Assembly (NCBI GenBank): GCA_000467715.1
Contig: AJFK01001077.1
Coordinates: 62,001-126,000, forward strand
DNA: 64,000 nucleotides
Direction: 5' to 3'
Origin: Hysterium pulicare CBS 123377
Taxonomy: Eukaryota; Ascomycota; Dothideomycetes; Hysteriales; Hysteriaceae
Each line of letters opens with the position of its first letter. Positions within the stretch are counted from its first letter, which is position 1. Below the pieces are notes generated by a model. That model made no database searches. It saw nothing but the letters and a program-made list of their open reading frames with translations, and had not been told where the DNA came from. The position numbers were made by a program, and so were the translations under genes. Below, piece after piece: positions 34,167 through 47,155 of the stretch.

Positions 34167-37100
34167 CTACATCCCCTTACTACCTCTTCTAGCTAACGAA
34201 GGGCTACTAAAGCTCCCTCTAGGACTCCGCGCAACAGGCGTCATCAACGGCACCTTATCCATTTCCAACTTCTCTTCAAAAATCCTCGCAACGAGCGCTT
34301 GCACAGTCCTCTGTACATCCGACGCCATTTCCGTGCCCAAGAGCCCCACAGCCAGCGGCGCAAAAACCTTGACATGTTTTTCAAACTCCGCTTGAGGGAA
34401 ATTTGTGTATCCATCGAGAACAGTTACGACGACAGGCCGCCATGTGACGATATTCCGTTGCTGGGTTTCCTCGTCGAGATCGATGTATGAAGCGATAATG
34501 TCTTCGCAGAGAGGAACGAGCGCTGCTTCTGTTTCTGTACGCGATGCCGCACGGTCGGTGCTGGTATCTTGGTACATCCTGAAGAGGATACTGATATATA
34601 CTGACGCTGACCCAGATTCCTGTTTTAGGAGATTTGGAGGTTGTTTCATGAATCCCTCTCGGAAAAGCCGCGTTCGGAGGTCCCGGTCGGCATTGAAGCG
34701 TTTCGCGAACTGGTAGGATTTCTTGAGCACGGTCATGAGGCGGAGAAGTTCAGCAGACGGTATTTTCTCGTACACAGAGTCGTTTGTGAAAAGTTCTTGG
34801 ACGGTTTCGATCATGAGGAGTTGGAGCACGCATTTTGTAATGATTTGGTTAAAGAAGCGACGACGCGCGGCTGTTACCACTACGGGCGGTTGCTGAAGAT
34901 CTTTGTCATCAGGACGGTAGTCTTCTAACTCGGCGGTTTGGCGTTTTGGGAGGGGTGAGGGCATGCGTTGATCTGTTGCCGTTGTGCTTGACGCTTCAGA
35001 AGTTACCGCGGAGCCACGTCGAGGACTAGGAAGACCGTTGATGCCAAGAGCATTTTCAGTCGGCTCATCCGTTGGGGTTTGTGCGAGTTCGAGGTCTGTG
35101 AGTTTAAGCTCTGCGGTTGGGGTCTTAGTTCCGCCATTAGATGATGAGGTTGGCGTATATGAGGAGGTGGTGGCAGCAGAAAACAAAGCAGTCGCTTCTG
35201 TACGCTGGAACAGCTCGACGAAAGCATTAACAATCTGATGCCAGTGTTCGGGTTTGAACTTCTGAACGTTTTGAAGTATCAATTGTTGCAGACAATTACT
35301 GCCAATCCGCGCAAGGGTATCATTTTCCTGGCAGATACAAAGGGTGAGCAGGTCCAGAAAGCGGTCCAACATATATTCGAGCGACTCGAAGAAATGGGTA
35401 AAAAGCTTGATCATGTTGCGTAGGGCCTGAATCATCGTAGTTGAGAGCCATACGGACAATTCTTCGTGGTTGAGGACCTTTGACATTTCCGATTTCGATT
35501 TGAGAACCATGAAGATGGGGTAAAGTAGTTGGCGCCAAAGAATATCCCAGAAATCTTGAGGAAAATCACGACCGTATGTGATGAGTGTCTCAAAGAGATA
35601 GTTCAATGCCCTTGAGCGAACTTCAAGATCTTCACCAGTCATCAACACATCGTGGAAAGCGAAGAGGACCGGGAACCAAAACTGTTCTTCCTGGGTCTGT
35701 CTACTTGGCTGTTTCGGTATAGAAGACCCTTGGTCTGCTTCTTTGACGAAGCCAGCACGCGCAGAAAGCGGACATTCTGGGGTCCTCAGCATCTTGGGAA
35801 CAGACGCCTTCAGCAATTCGATTGCCTGTAATGATTTCTTTTGGAACTTGAAGTTCTTCGAAAATTCCGTTAGACAGACTATCAGGTCTGCGAATGCTCC
35901 TTGAGATATAACGACACCAAATCGCGTATTATAAACCTGAGTGATGTTTTCGAATGCAAGGCTGACGATGCCCTCTGATTCCGGTTAGATATATATCCCA
36001 ATTCAAGTCAAAGGAGCACTAACCGTATGGTTCCCTGGCCGCAACTGTGAAGACGCCAAACATTGTTCGCCATCCAGACCTGATATTCTCTCCACGCGCT
36101 TGTATCATCTGAATTAGACACCGGAGAACCATATCCTTGACAGGAACTACGCTGGTATTGCTGATAATGTGCTCGAAGGGTTTGAGGAAGTCTTTCTGAA
36201 ATTTGAAACCAGGGAGCTCTTCAATCTCCATGAAACGCATGGAGAGCTGACGAAGGGAGTTCAGTGCAAAGTAGACGACATTCGTATTAGTGTGGCATCC
36301 AACTTCATTGAAATGCGCTCCAAGGACTTGCCAAATGTTGGTCCACTCGAACCGCACACGAGTCATGTTGTAGCCGCTGATTTCGACCAATTTCTGAAGG
36401 CTGTATGTCCGAGGAGACTCGCTTTGCCCAGACGACTGGATCTCTTGCCAACTGACTTGAGTCAGCGCCTTTACAAAGTCGACGATGGCTTCCCCGGATA
36501 GATTGGCTGTATTCGTAAAAATTCGGTCCACTCCACGGATCATATCTGTAGATCGGCTTTCTTCCGCAACATCAGCTTGATACTGAACATTACCGCTATG
36601 AGAGTTTTGTCTGCGCCCTCGTGGGGGCACATTGAGCGACTTGCGAGGCCTTGGGTGTATCTGAGATTTGAGTACGTCTGGCACAGCCCGTTCATCTACA
36701 CCCGTAGATATGAGTTGGAAACGATCAAGTTGCGATATACAGGTTAGTATGTCTCTCCAAGACTCCTTGAGCAGGTTTCCTTCATTGTGAGCGACTTCGA
36801 TCAAGACCTTCAGAGCTTCCACATTCTTAGCCTTCATCTCGCTCAAGTTGTACAGGTTCGTGAATCGTGCGAGGAATGCAACAAAGGCTTGCCTGGGATT
36901 CTCAAGATCAAACAGGCACGCGATTCGAATGGCGAGTTTGATCCCTTCAATACACAATTTAACAATCTCGATGTTGTTATCCTGGGCCTGGCCTGAAAGT
37001 GCGGTAAGGAACGGCATCCATGTCACTTCGAACATTGGCCCAACGTGTTTGAAAGAAGAAGCCGGTATGAACTTCGAAACAGGTAACTTTGAAGCCGTAC

Positions 37101-40089
37101 GTCTCTGAGCGCGGAGAAGGGTTTTGTACAACTGCTCAGTTTTGTTTGCCATCTCCTCCGATGCCTGGACATAAGCTTCGCGTTGTAGGTCTCGTCCAAT
37201 CAAAGCTTGACCGATGTTCGCGGCGATTCCGCCTGTTGGCTGTGTTGCAATGCCCAAATTTGCAGCCGTCTCGCGCTCGGTATTAAGCACAATCTCATTA
37301 TGTTGTATTTCATCATAGATACCACGAAGGTACTCTTCCGGAAGATCGGCATTATCGTTGATTCCTCGATTGTTCTTTATGAAATCTTCAGGCGTCATGC
37401 GTTGCTTCACCTGGTGACTGTGCTGATCAGTGTTTAACATAATAACTGAATAGGACAGCACGTAGGCAGTGTCGGCATTGGCGAAGGCATTTGGGTTACC
37501 AGTGATGTATCGTTCAGCAAACTTAAGCATGAATCGATCAATCTTTTGAGCTTCCCCGGGAAGACGGAAGCTCTGCAGAAAACGCCGTAAAGCATCCACA
37601 AAACGTGTTTTGGTGAAGTCCATCAAATCTACAAACGCGTGCATGATGGCAATGTTCTCCGGCTCTCCTTCGCCAAGGAATTCGCCGAGAGCCTTTTTAT
37701 CAATGGAATCATTGTCCAGAAAGAATCGTGCAATGTCCACGGGAGAATCTGACTTGATAAACCCTTCCTTCGTGAGTACTTTCAAGCCACGCTTAGGTTT
37801 GAAATTGAACTGCCGGGTCGCGTTCGTGAGTGCCGTTTTCCTCTGCTTCGCTTTCTCGAGCTGGCTTGGGTCGTCTTCGGCTAGGGGCGTTACTGTTCCG
37901 GAATCTTGGCCAAAGTGTGGCGAGTCAGTCAAACCTCGATTCTCCATAGATTCTCGTAGTTCATCGACAGAAAGTCTTGATTCAGAATCGCGCAGATGGT
38001 TTGCACTTTCCGCGATTCCTTGTTGAGACCAATTAACTAGGGACCTAAGAATTTCGACGAGTGCTTGAAGAGACTCCTGCTTCATCGCGTACTCTGGCGG
38101 GTAACCCTGATCGACCTCATGCGGTGCATGCATCGATGCGGTCGAAAGAGATGGTGGAAGTGTTCCTCGATTCTGCCAGTCCGCAATATGGCCTGGCTGT
38201 TTTGCACGCTGTTCTTGATACGATTGCTGTTGCACGGGAGTAATGGAGACAGGTGTGCTTGATATTCTGGATAGATGTTCAACCACACGCTGGTACATGT
38301 TATCCAGCGCCGTCCGATCGCAATCATAATTCAAATAGACTTCCACGAGGGCCCGAGGATCGGCGGCGAGCCGTCCAAATACACCAAGGATATATTGCTT
38401 TTGAAAAGCTGCTGCTGATCGCTTGTCCAAGATTGTCAAGTAAATCTCCTTCAAAAAGACTTCGATTTCCTTCTTCAGCATGACGCGGAGATATTTGAGC
38501 ATAAGCCAAAAGATTTCGCAGCTGACTTCGAAAACGCGATGGACGGAACTGGCTCCATTCCGGCTGAGACTGAGACAAAGATACTGCTTGATAGCCTGGA
38601 CGAAGGTGGTGGGCTCATCGCTGCTACTGCTCCGGATTGTAGCATACGGCGAAATGAACACCGTGATGTTATTGTGAAGGATGGTTTGGATAATGTGTAA
38701 GGAGAGTAGCTTTGATCTCATTGATTGAGATTTTATGTCTAGCGCATGCTCCACCGGCAACCCCTTAGTGCTAAGCCTACACATAGCCCGAAAAACAAGA
38801 TACGCATCTCTGATGAATATCTCGTCTTCTTCGTCCTCATCAGTAGGCTCGCCGTCGTGCTGGGGATTCGGAGAAACATCGTATCCTGAAACAGTTCGCG
38901 AGGGTGCCTTTCCTTTGATACGAGTGACTAATGTCGGTGCGTTGTCATGTATTCTGTCGTCGTTGAAGCTCATATTATTTTCGAAACTTTGAAGTGTGAT
39001 CTTGGGGCCGGTGTGTTTCTCTACTGGCTTATCACTGGGTAGCTCACCCGAATCAGGTTCTTGATGTTCCGCTTCATTGCCCTCGCCATTGACCTCGGAA
39101 CCATCAACACCAGATGTGCTATCTTCTACTTCTTCAGATATACTCTCCTCGGACCCGGCTTTTCCATTCTCGAGTGACACTCGGGACATGTTTATCCTTG
39201 CTTCTTTGATGGCTAGTCGTGCCTTCACCCTCTCAAAGACCGTACCGACCATCTGTGTCAGTGCTCCTTGGGCAACCTGTTGATTTGCACTCGATTTTGA
39301 GAGTAAAAAGATGTTGTATGTCAAGCGAACTGCCTTGAGCAGACCTGCCCCATGTACCACGATCTTGTCATTCAAGATAGCTGCCAGCAGAGATTTTACT
39401 ATCTGTAGTTGTACATCCACCGGCGTCGCCTCGCCCTGGAAGCAATCGCATATTGTATCTATCGCTCGTTCGATCAACGGAGGGGCTTCGGAGTTCTCGC
39501 CTTGGGACTCGGAGGGGACGGAGAAGTAGGAATAGCTTATTAGCTTGCCGATGCAATCGAGTGCTGTTATTGATACAGAGACGGTGGTAGCTTCGGAAGC
39601 TAACTGGAGGGGTTCGAAGAGGATTTCAGGATTGATGCGAGAAGGGTCGCCTTCACTCTTGATTGCTGTCAAGGCCTGTGTGGTCGAGTCCCCCAGCTTC
39701 TTTGACTTCCTTGCATCCTTAGAAGCTGCAATTGCTTCCAGCGCTGTCACAACGAATACGAGAGAGCTTCGAGTCGAGGGTCGTGTGGCCGTGGTAGCGG
39801 CGGTGGACTGCGAGTCTGTCCGTGGTCGGTTCGCCGTGTGCATTCGCTGGTCGAAGAATTCAGCAGTTTTGGGGGTATTTGGGGTGTCTTCGCCATTTGG
39901 AACCTGTAGTTGGGGTGAATTTATTGTTGGAGTTGGCACGTCCGACTGTTCCTCGTTCCCAGCTTCAGATGGAGCTTCTGACTCGGTGTGCCCGTTGACT
40001 TTCTCTTGCTCTTCTGCAGAAGGCTCTTTGGGAATGACACCATTCGGGGGGGTCTCCATTGGTTCTGCTGGGTTATCTATGTCGGCCAT
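34167..40089 (-). CDS. sec7: SEC7-type ARF guanine-nucleotide exchange factor
   Basis: Two exons, 40089-36024 and 35974-34167, with a 49-nt intron (GTTAGT..TCAG) whose splicing restores AREPYEGIVSLAF; about 1957 aa, the usual size of BIG/Sec7 proteins. In order: an acidic low-complexity N-terminus, the DCB and HUS regions (HUS box near FISPYATIRSS), the catalytic Sec7 domain at about residues 757-950, then the HDS1-4 alpha-helical repeats. The glutamic finger that displaces GDP from ARF is visible in SFRLPGEAQKIDRF (near residue 843), as is the AYVLSYSVIMLNTDQH motif. It activates ARF at the trans-Golgi for vesicle traffic and is normally essential. Divergent from PDH E2. Confidence 0.97.
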
Positions 40090-40770
40090 GGTGAAAGCTT
40101 AGGCGGTCGCGTATTGAACCTTTATTTCGTTCTTAGACAATAGTAGCAGGCAGAGAGCTTCGTGTATACATATCGAGAATTTGGAGGAGGGAAGGGGGTA
40201 CAAGACCTGTAGTCAGGTCCAGTAGCAGCGTCTAGGAGCTAGGGAGGCAAGGTCCAAGGTTGGTCGACTGATTTAAACGTGTATCGTCGCTGAGTTAAAC
40301 GTGTGTCTTTGAGAGTCCTCAGCCACAGCCCTTACCTAATCCTCGTCGCATCACTTTACGCGCCAAGACAAAGTAAAAACGGTAACATTGAAGCATTGAA
40401 GGGCTACATTTACTAACTAACAGTCAATTACGAATCTCCTTTTTCTTCTTCTCTCCCAGGAAATCAGACATTGCTTGCAGACAGTTGCGCATCTGCTCAG
40501 AAATATTTGGTGTTGTCGGGAACCTTCGGGGATCGAGATTGGTGAAAGCCACCGCCGGGGCGGCCCCAAAGCACCAGCTCTGCACTTTTTGTTGGGCCGA
40601 CTCGGGAACAGAGCTTCATCAACATCTTTCACCCTCCGCTGTCCCCATCAGACGGGCTTTCGCTCTCCTCCAACACCTCTCCTCCTCCCTTCTTGTCGTC
40701 GCTCTTTATTGATTCCCTCTTACCTTGAATCTTCCCCGACCTTCAGCGACTCTCAGGGCATCCTGTCACA
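40090..40770. promoter_or_regulatory. Shared divergent promoter region (sec7 / PDH E2)
   Basis: 681 bp between two outward-reading housekeeping genes. The E2 side has a pyrimidine-rich leader (40660-40760). A plus-strand frame at 40475-40816 runs through it but is out of frame with E2 and looks like chance. Confidence 0.5.
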
Positions 40771-42535
40771 ATGTCCGCCGCGACGACAATTCTTTCGCGA
40801 GCCTCCGGGCAATTAAGTCTGAGAGGGTCAATTGCTCTAAGGGGAGCTGCAGGTGTAACAAGATGTCCTGAATTTATGGTGTGCGTACTCTTAGATGCTG
40901 CTGAGAACACAATGAAGCTTTGCTGACGGACGTGGTCTATAGCAGACGAACACCGGCGCTCTCAGCTCTTGCCAGATACTATGCCTCAAAATGTGAGCCT
41001 CGACGTCTTACACACTTCTTCCACTATGGCTACAATTCTAATCTATATAGCGTTTCCACCGCATAATGTCGTAACCATGCCCGCCCTTTCTCCCACAATG
41101 ACTTCCGGGAACATTGGAACATGGCAGAAGAAAGTGGGCGACACAATAGCTCCCGGGGATGTCCTGGTTGAGATTGAGACGGACAAAGCCCAAATGGATT
41201 TTGAATTCCAGGAAGAGGGCGTTATCGCCAAGATCCTAAAGGACTCTGGTGAGAAGGATGTTGCTGTCGGAAGTGTAAGCAGTCTCCCGAGTCCGCAGAT
41301 ATCTTCCACAAATACTGCTTGGAGTTTCCGGTCTATGGATTTGGCTCCCAATACTTTATGAAGGCCAGGAGAGAAGCAAATGAGCAAGTGCTAACACTTC
41401 ACAGCCCATTGCCGTCATGATCGAGGAAGGTGAAGACGTCTCCGCATTCGAGTCCTTTTCCGTCGACGATGCTGGTGGTGAGAAAACTCCTCCCCCTTCA
41501 TCGAAAGAAGGAGATTCCTCGGAATCTAGTGAACCCTCATCAAGCGGCTTCAGCACCGCTCCTCCAGCAAAAGAAGAATCCTCGCCCGCCCCAGAACCGG
41601 AAGAGTCCACTTCCACCGGCGACAGGTTACAGACTGCGCTCGAGCGAGAACCAGCCTATTCACCCGCCGTCAAGAAACTCGCACTGGAAAAGGGAGTGCC
41701 ACTATCCTCGATTAAAGGCTCCGGACCAGGCGGCAAGATCACCAAAGCCGACGTGGAAAAGTACAAACCCGCCGCATCGGCAGCGCCTCCAGCAGGTGGC
41801 GCATTATCCGCCGCACCAACATACGAAGACATCGAGCCGACCAGCATGCGCAAGGTCATCGCAAAGCGTCTCACGGAGAGCTTCCAACAAAACCCGCACT
41901 ACTTCGTCGCATCTTCCAGCTCCGTCTCCAAGCTCCTAAAGCTACGAGCCGCGCTAAACGCAGCCTCGGAAGGCAGCTACAAACTCTCCGTCAACGACTT
42001 CCTCGTCAAAGCGCTCGCCGTCGCGGCGCGAAAAGTCCCAGCAGCTAACTCATCCTGGCGTGAAGAAGGCGGTCAAGTCGTCCTCCGCCAACACAACGTC
42101 GTCGATGTCTCCGTCGCCGTAGCCACGCCCGTCGGCCTCATGACGCCCATAGTCAAGAACGTAGCCGGCCTAGGTCTCCAATCCATCTCAGCGCAGATCA
42201 AAGATCTCGGCAAGCGCGCACGCGACGGAAAGCTGAAGCCGGAGGAATACCAGGGCGGCACCATCACCATCTCGAATATGGGCATGAACGCTGCGGTGGA
42301 GAGGTTTACGGCTGTCATAAACCCGCCGCAGGCGTGTATTGTGGCTATTGGAACTACGAAGCAGGTGGCTGTTCCGGGAGAGATTGGGGAGGATGGGACG
42401 GCGGCTGTGGAGTGGGATGAGCAGATTGTTATCACGGCGAGCTTTGATCATAAGGTTGTTGATGGAGCTGTTGGTGGGGAGTTCATGAAGGAATTGAAGA
42501 GGGCGATTGAGAATCCGCTCGAGCTTATGTTATAA
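40771..42535 (+). CDS. lat1: Dihydrolipoyllysine acetyltransferase (pyruvate dehydrogenase E2)
   Basis: Four exons: 40771-40880, 40943-40992, 41051-41274 and 41405-42535; about 504 aa. A basic, hydroxylated N-terminus ([20 protein letters not shown]) is a mitochondrial targeting peptide. The lipoyl domain carries the lipoylation site in [13 protein letters not shown] (near residue 98). An Ala/Pro/Ser/Glu-rich linker follows, then the E1/E3-binding domain ([20 protein letters not shown], near 213), then the catalytic domain ending in [13 protein letters not shown], with the active HxxxDG near 476. It transfers acetyl groups to CoA in the matrix PDH complex. The first three exons are small, as is common for 5' ends in these fungi. 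The sense strand is C-rich until about 42250 and then G-rich. Confidence 0.96.
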
Positions 42536-43100
42536 AACGATGGCCGGATGGAGTGAGTGGGGTCAGTAGAGTTAGTGTAAGAGTCGATGAAGAAGGGCCA
42601 AACAAATGTGCAGAACTCTGGTAAGAATCTTGTACAACGATATAGTCAGGTTCGGGTCTAGCAGGAGCAGGGTGGTGCGTGCCTCTTAGCCATTTTCTTT
42701 CTATGTTACATTTGTCTCGTGTGTCTCTTTTGGGCTCTTGCATTGCATTTGTAACAAAAGAAGTTTTTATATTTTCCTTGACTAGGTAGGGTGTGTGTAA
42801 TCCAAAACTTACTCATAGATGATCCTCCGTTTTCAATGTCTTGTTGTTTTCCTGCATATGGCTTTTACGACTGTCTAACGTCCAATCTTGGATAAGAAGA
42901 ATAAGTAAATTTCCCTGCTATCCATAGTCCAAGTTTAGGAAAACAGGTCAACTAGCGATTAGAGAAAGGGGCAAAAAGCGACTTAAAGCTCTTCACCGAG
43001 GCCAAATTTGCTTTAGGTACACCGCATCAACCTTCATATAAAGTATACCCCCTACACCTAACCCCTATCATCCACATACCCTTTTCCCAAACCTCACCCC
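42536..43100. other. Convergent intergenic, no gene seen
   Basis: 565 bp between the 3' ends of PDH E2 and GH115. No coding frame of interest. Both 3' UTRs and terminators must lie here. Confidence 0.5.
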
Positions 43101-46100
43101 TCAAACTCCTACCCTCCCGCTCTCAGGCGGTCCCAAATAACTCTCCTTCACACCCCCCAAATCCACCACAACCCTCTGAACCGTCGTCCCCGGCTCCAAC
43201 AACCAAAGACTAAGACTATGCTTCCCAGGCTCCAACTTCCCCATACTCGAACTCACAATCCTTGCACCATCAATAACGGCATCCTTCCAATCACTCGGCA
43301 TAACGCCCAACGTAGAGCTCGGGACGGGAGCGACGGTCGAAGTAGGCCCGTCGTCAATCGCAATGGCGTATTTGAGTGGAGATGACGGGTTGATGTTGAA
43401 GCTTGGGGGAAGGTAGATGGAGACTTTTGCGGCCGTGGCGGAGGAAACGGTGTAGAAATTGTAGAGGGCTTTGGGGCCTGAGGCTGTTGTTTGAGTTCCT
43501 GCGGAGATAGGGAGCAGTGTTAAGCCTGAGTCTGTTCGGCCGTATCGAGGGATGACGGCTAGATTAGCATTACCGCCTGGGGATAGAGAGCTGTAGTGGC
43601 GCATCTCCATTGCGACGGCGCCGTTGGATTCGATGTAGCCTTTGAAGTCTGGCGGGGCGGCGAAGTTGTGCAGGGGAAGGGTTAGAGTGACTGCGCTGCC
43701 TGTGGATGGCTTTATGGCGATTGAGACGGTGCTTTGGTCCTTGGGGGCGGAGGCCCAGTCGATGCTGATCTTGGAGCGAATGTCGGAGGTTCCGGAGGGG
43801 TATGTAAGCGTTCCTGATGAGGGAGTGACTTGGACATAGGACGCGTTTGGTGTGATGGTGAAGTCGACAGTGCCGGAGCCGCGGGCGTACAGGTCGATGG
43901 TACGGATTTCCGGCGTGTATGGGTCCACGGAGAGCAGTGGTGGTGTGGTGTCCCCTGGTGCGGAGGCAGTACTTCCTTGAACGGATACTCCTAAGATACC
44001 CCCGGATGGTGCAGTGGTGGCGATTGTTGAAACGGAGGGCATCGTATTCGCGCTTGGATCTTGCCTGAAGGATGTTAGAGAGAGCAAGAAAAGAGCAAGC
44101 TCGAGGCGTTACCAATTGCTGTATCCCAAGTGTATCTGATCCATCATATGATTCCACTTCCCATTCAGGAGTTTGTGATACCGCGACGTGATCTGAGAGT
44201 CTTCTGAGAAGGCTGCCTTTACATCAGCAGCAAGGGTATTTGCGCTCATTCGTTTTTGTTTCGCATATGCTGCGTTCCTTGCTGCGTTGATATAGATCTG
44301 CTCTACTGTCTTACCCGCAAGGACAGGATGCAAAACCATCTCAAAGAAAGGCGCCTGGGTGTCAGCATTCATCGAGTCATACACACCTTGGGTAATGTTC
44401 AGAAGTGACTCCCATTCGTGCAGGACATTTTCCGCTTCATCGTAGTTGACTGTACTTAGCATGAATGGGGTCATATCCAAGAGTTCGTATTTTCTTCGTA
44501 CAATCAGCTTTCCGTATGTTGCCATAATATCAGCTGTGGTATTTGCGAATTCCTGCCCAAATTCTCTAGTAGCCCAAGCATTCAACCAAGGGTCAGTGCT
44601 GTCTGGAGTGGAGAATTTGGACATGTCGTAGGCCATATCAAGGAAGTGGCTAATTGGTATTTCCTAAGATTTCAATTAGAGCGTGCTGAGAGATCGGATC
44701 TTATGCCTACCAAAGGCTTCAAGTCGCCAACGTTCACAATCCAGATTCGAGTGGCATTCTTCTCATATGCGAGGTGCATTTGCTCCCAAGTCTTTGACAG
44801 TTGGATCGTGTTGATCCATTTGTAGTTGCGAGGATCTCCGACGTAGTCGAAATGGTAATATACGCCAAAATTCCCAGACCGGCTGAGCTCACTAGGGATG
44901 GGTAGTCTTTGAATGTTGCCGCTATTGTCATCACTCCAAAGAATGGTGACTTCGTCTGGGATTTTCATGCCCGTCTGGTAATAGGCTCCAACTTCCTTCA
45001 GAAAGGTCAGTATACAATACATGAAGGATAAGTAAGGTTTCCCAACCTTGTACACGCACCACATTTGCGGCACAGTAGCAGGATCTAGTGTTCCGAACGC
45101 ACTTTTCAGAATGGATTGTTGGTACTCGATGACACTGACCAAGCTTGGAGCATCCAGTGTTGGTGAAGCAGCATCATTATTTCCTCGCATTCCCATCGAC
45201 CACAATGTCTCCCAATTCTTGGCCCGAGTCAAGCCATCTTGCATATACTTCTTCAGGCCAGCTTGGTTGCTCTTCCAATCCCAAGGCTGGGTCTTCTCTT
45301 TGTCTGCTCTCGCCATTGGTTCGGTGTGGCTCGTCCCCATCACAATTCCATACTCGTCTGCAAGAGGACCATTTTTGGAGTCATCCACATAAAATTTGTT
45401 GTTCCACATGGCTGGCCAGAGATAATTCGCCCGTAGCCGTAGCAGTAATTCGAACACTTTCGTATAGAACTTTGAGTTATAGTCTCCTGGATTTGCTCTG
45501 ACCCAATTACTTAAAGAGGGAGATTCGTCGTTTAGGAATATGCCACGATATTTGACAGAAGGCGGCCCTTGGGTTTTCTTGGTGTTCAAAGCGTAAATGT
45601 CAGTTTTCTTCTTCGGTGGCACATCCGCCCACCAATACCAAGGCGAAACACCAATCTGTTCGGAGATGTCGTATAGACCATAGATGGTTCCGCGTTTGTC
45701 ACTCCCAGCAATGACCAATGCCGAAGACACACCGTCCACAGGATTCGATACAAGCTGTGATGCGAAGGACTCCCATTGCCCTTTGATAGCGGAGACATCA
45801 ATCTTGGATGCAGAGACCAGGTTATCGATGAGTGGTGACTTCCCGATCGTACCAGCAATGATTACCGGTCCTTTCGACAGGCCGCTTGTCCCAGTGGCAA
45901 CTGTACCTTTTGTCCCAAGCACGAGACCGAAGTCGTTTGCTAGATCATTGCCTGCTCGAGTAACTCCTGGCCAATCCTTCCCGTCAATGACTATGGTAGG
46001 TGCAACGCCACTACCGCCGAGCTGAAGGCCATCCGTTACTGCGGAGAAGGTCAAACTGGCAGGCTGGCCTATGGCTGCGGCGCCAGCAATGCAAGCCAGC

Positions 46101-46129
46101 AGAGAAACCACAAAGCGCAGGAACTCCAT
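43101..46129 (-). CDS. Secreted GH115 glycosidase (xylan alpha-1,2-glucuronidase type)
   Basis: Four exons: 46129-45047, 44995-44711, 44663-44113 and 44064-43101; about 960 aa, normal for GH115. A signal peptide (LRFVVSLLACIAGAAAIG) indicates secretion. Family landmarks: IYGLYDISEQIGVSPWYWWADVPP, YRGIFLNDESPSLSNW, LRANYLWPAMWNN, GIVMGTSHTEPM, VTILWSDDNSGN and the later VGDLKPLEIP. GH115 enzymes remove (4-O-methyl-)glucuronic acid from xylan, consistent with plant cell-wall use. Intron 1 (51 nt) is in frame and lacks a stop, so its retention would insert 17 residues; the splice matches the conserved MWCxYKEV. The last exon goes from C-rich to G-rich on the coding strand. Confidence 0.95.
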
Positions 46130-47155
46130 GACTATAAGAAGAGAAACTGAACACAGTGAAGAGTGGGCGATGCAGTTTACATCGTCCGAAACTATTAATG
46201 CACGAGCTTAAGAGAGAACTGCGCACCCCACAAAGTGTATATCTACCGGGTAGATCGAGGGGAGATCTTTATGTTAACTACCATATGCGAGATGTAACTC
46301 GGTAGAAAAGCCGGGTTCGAAATAGAGGCATCCATTCTAACTACATGCTCTATGATGAGGGTACCACAAGACAATATAATGCGATTCGCCTTCTTGGAGT
46401 ATGCTGTCGGGTAATTGTGACAGGATGCTAGAAGCGAGTGCCGTAATTTATTTGCCTCTGAGATAAACCTATTGGAGGAAAATTCATAGCCGGTATGAAT
46501 TGTTTGAGAAAGAGTAATATCGAGGCGTAAATTCGAGTAGAATCCAGAAGTTCCATCAGATGAGTCGTTGTCTCGAAACGGCATGAAAGCAGCATGTATC
46601 TCTACATTCTGGGCAACTTGGCGAGATTCCAACATTCAGAAGCTTGCTAGGAAGCACGGCTCTGGGATCCCAATGTCGGAGTTTTGATGGATGTTAGCTT
46701 GTGTTTGAGGTAGATGATTGTGGCAAGCCCTATCGTCGCCATCCACGAGATCGAAAGAACCCCAGGTTTTTTTTGCTTCTGAATGGAAGGAAATACATTC
46801 ATAAGATGGGATTTTCAACTCGAAGCAGAACAAAATGTACTGAATGAACCAAGAGTCATTTAGCAACGGCGCAACCGGATTATCAAGTATCCGAACCTAA
46901 ACCGGTTTGGGCGGTTCGAAACTGTCACAGTGCGAGGCTTATATAGGTACACCTAAGTATTCATATTGAAGTACTTCATGCTTGTTTCTCATAGCATACG
47001 TCTAATAGGTCTATCATGAAACATTACCAACAAAAACAAGAACTGGAATCGCAGCTTCATGTCCATCCAGAGGGCCTGATCGCCTTACCAATGCTTGCAT
47101 AACCCCCTCCGCTACCAAAGCTATCGAAAATATCTGGATTCAGAACTCCATTTTC
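46130..47155. other. Intergenic with an interrupted open frame at 46243-46866
   Basis: On the minus strand one frame is open from 46866 to 46243 apart from a single TGA at 46638-46636, about 207 codons in all. No family is recognised, no intron signals bridge the stop, and codon usage is unremarkable. It may be a decayed gene or chance. The rest is the GH115 promoter and the flank of the Hsp110 gene. Confidence 0.35.

Noticed and set aside
39545-40102. 185-codon plus-strand frame opposite the sec7 N-terminus
   Set aside because: Antisense shadow of a conserved, low-complexity coding region; no independent features.
41430-41939. 169-codon frame inside PDH E2
   Set aside because: Out-of-frame reading of the Ala/Pro/Ser linker of a well-recognised protein.
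43570-44157. 195-codon minus-strand frame in a second frame of the GH115 gene
   Set aside because: Arg/His-rich out-of-frame reading of a C-rich exon; GH115 frame is clearly the coding one.
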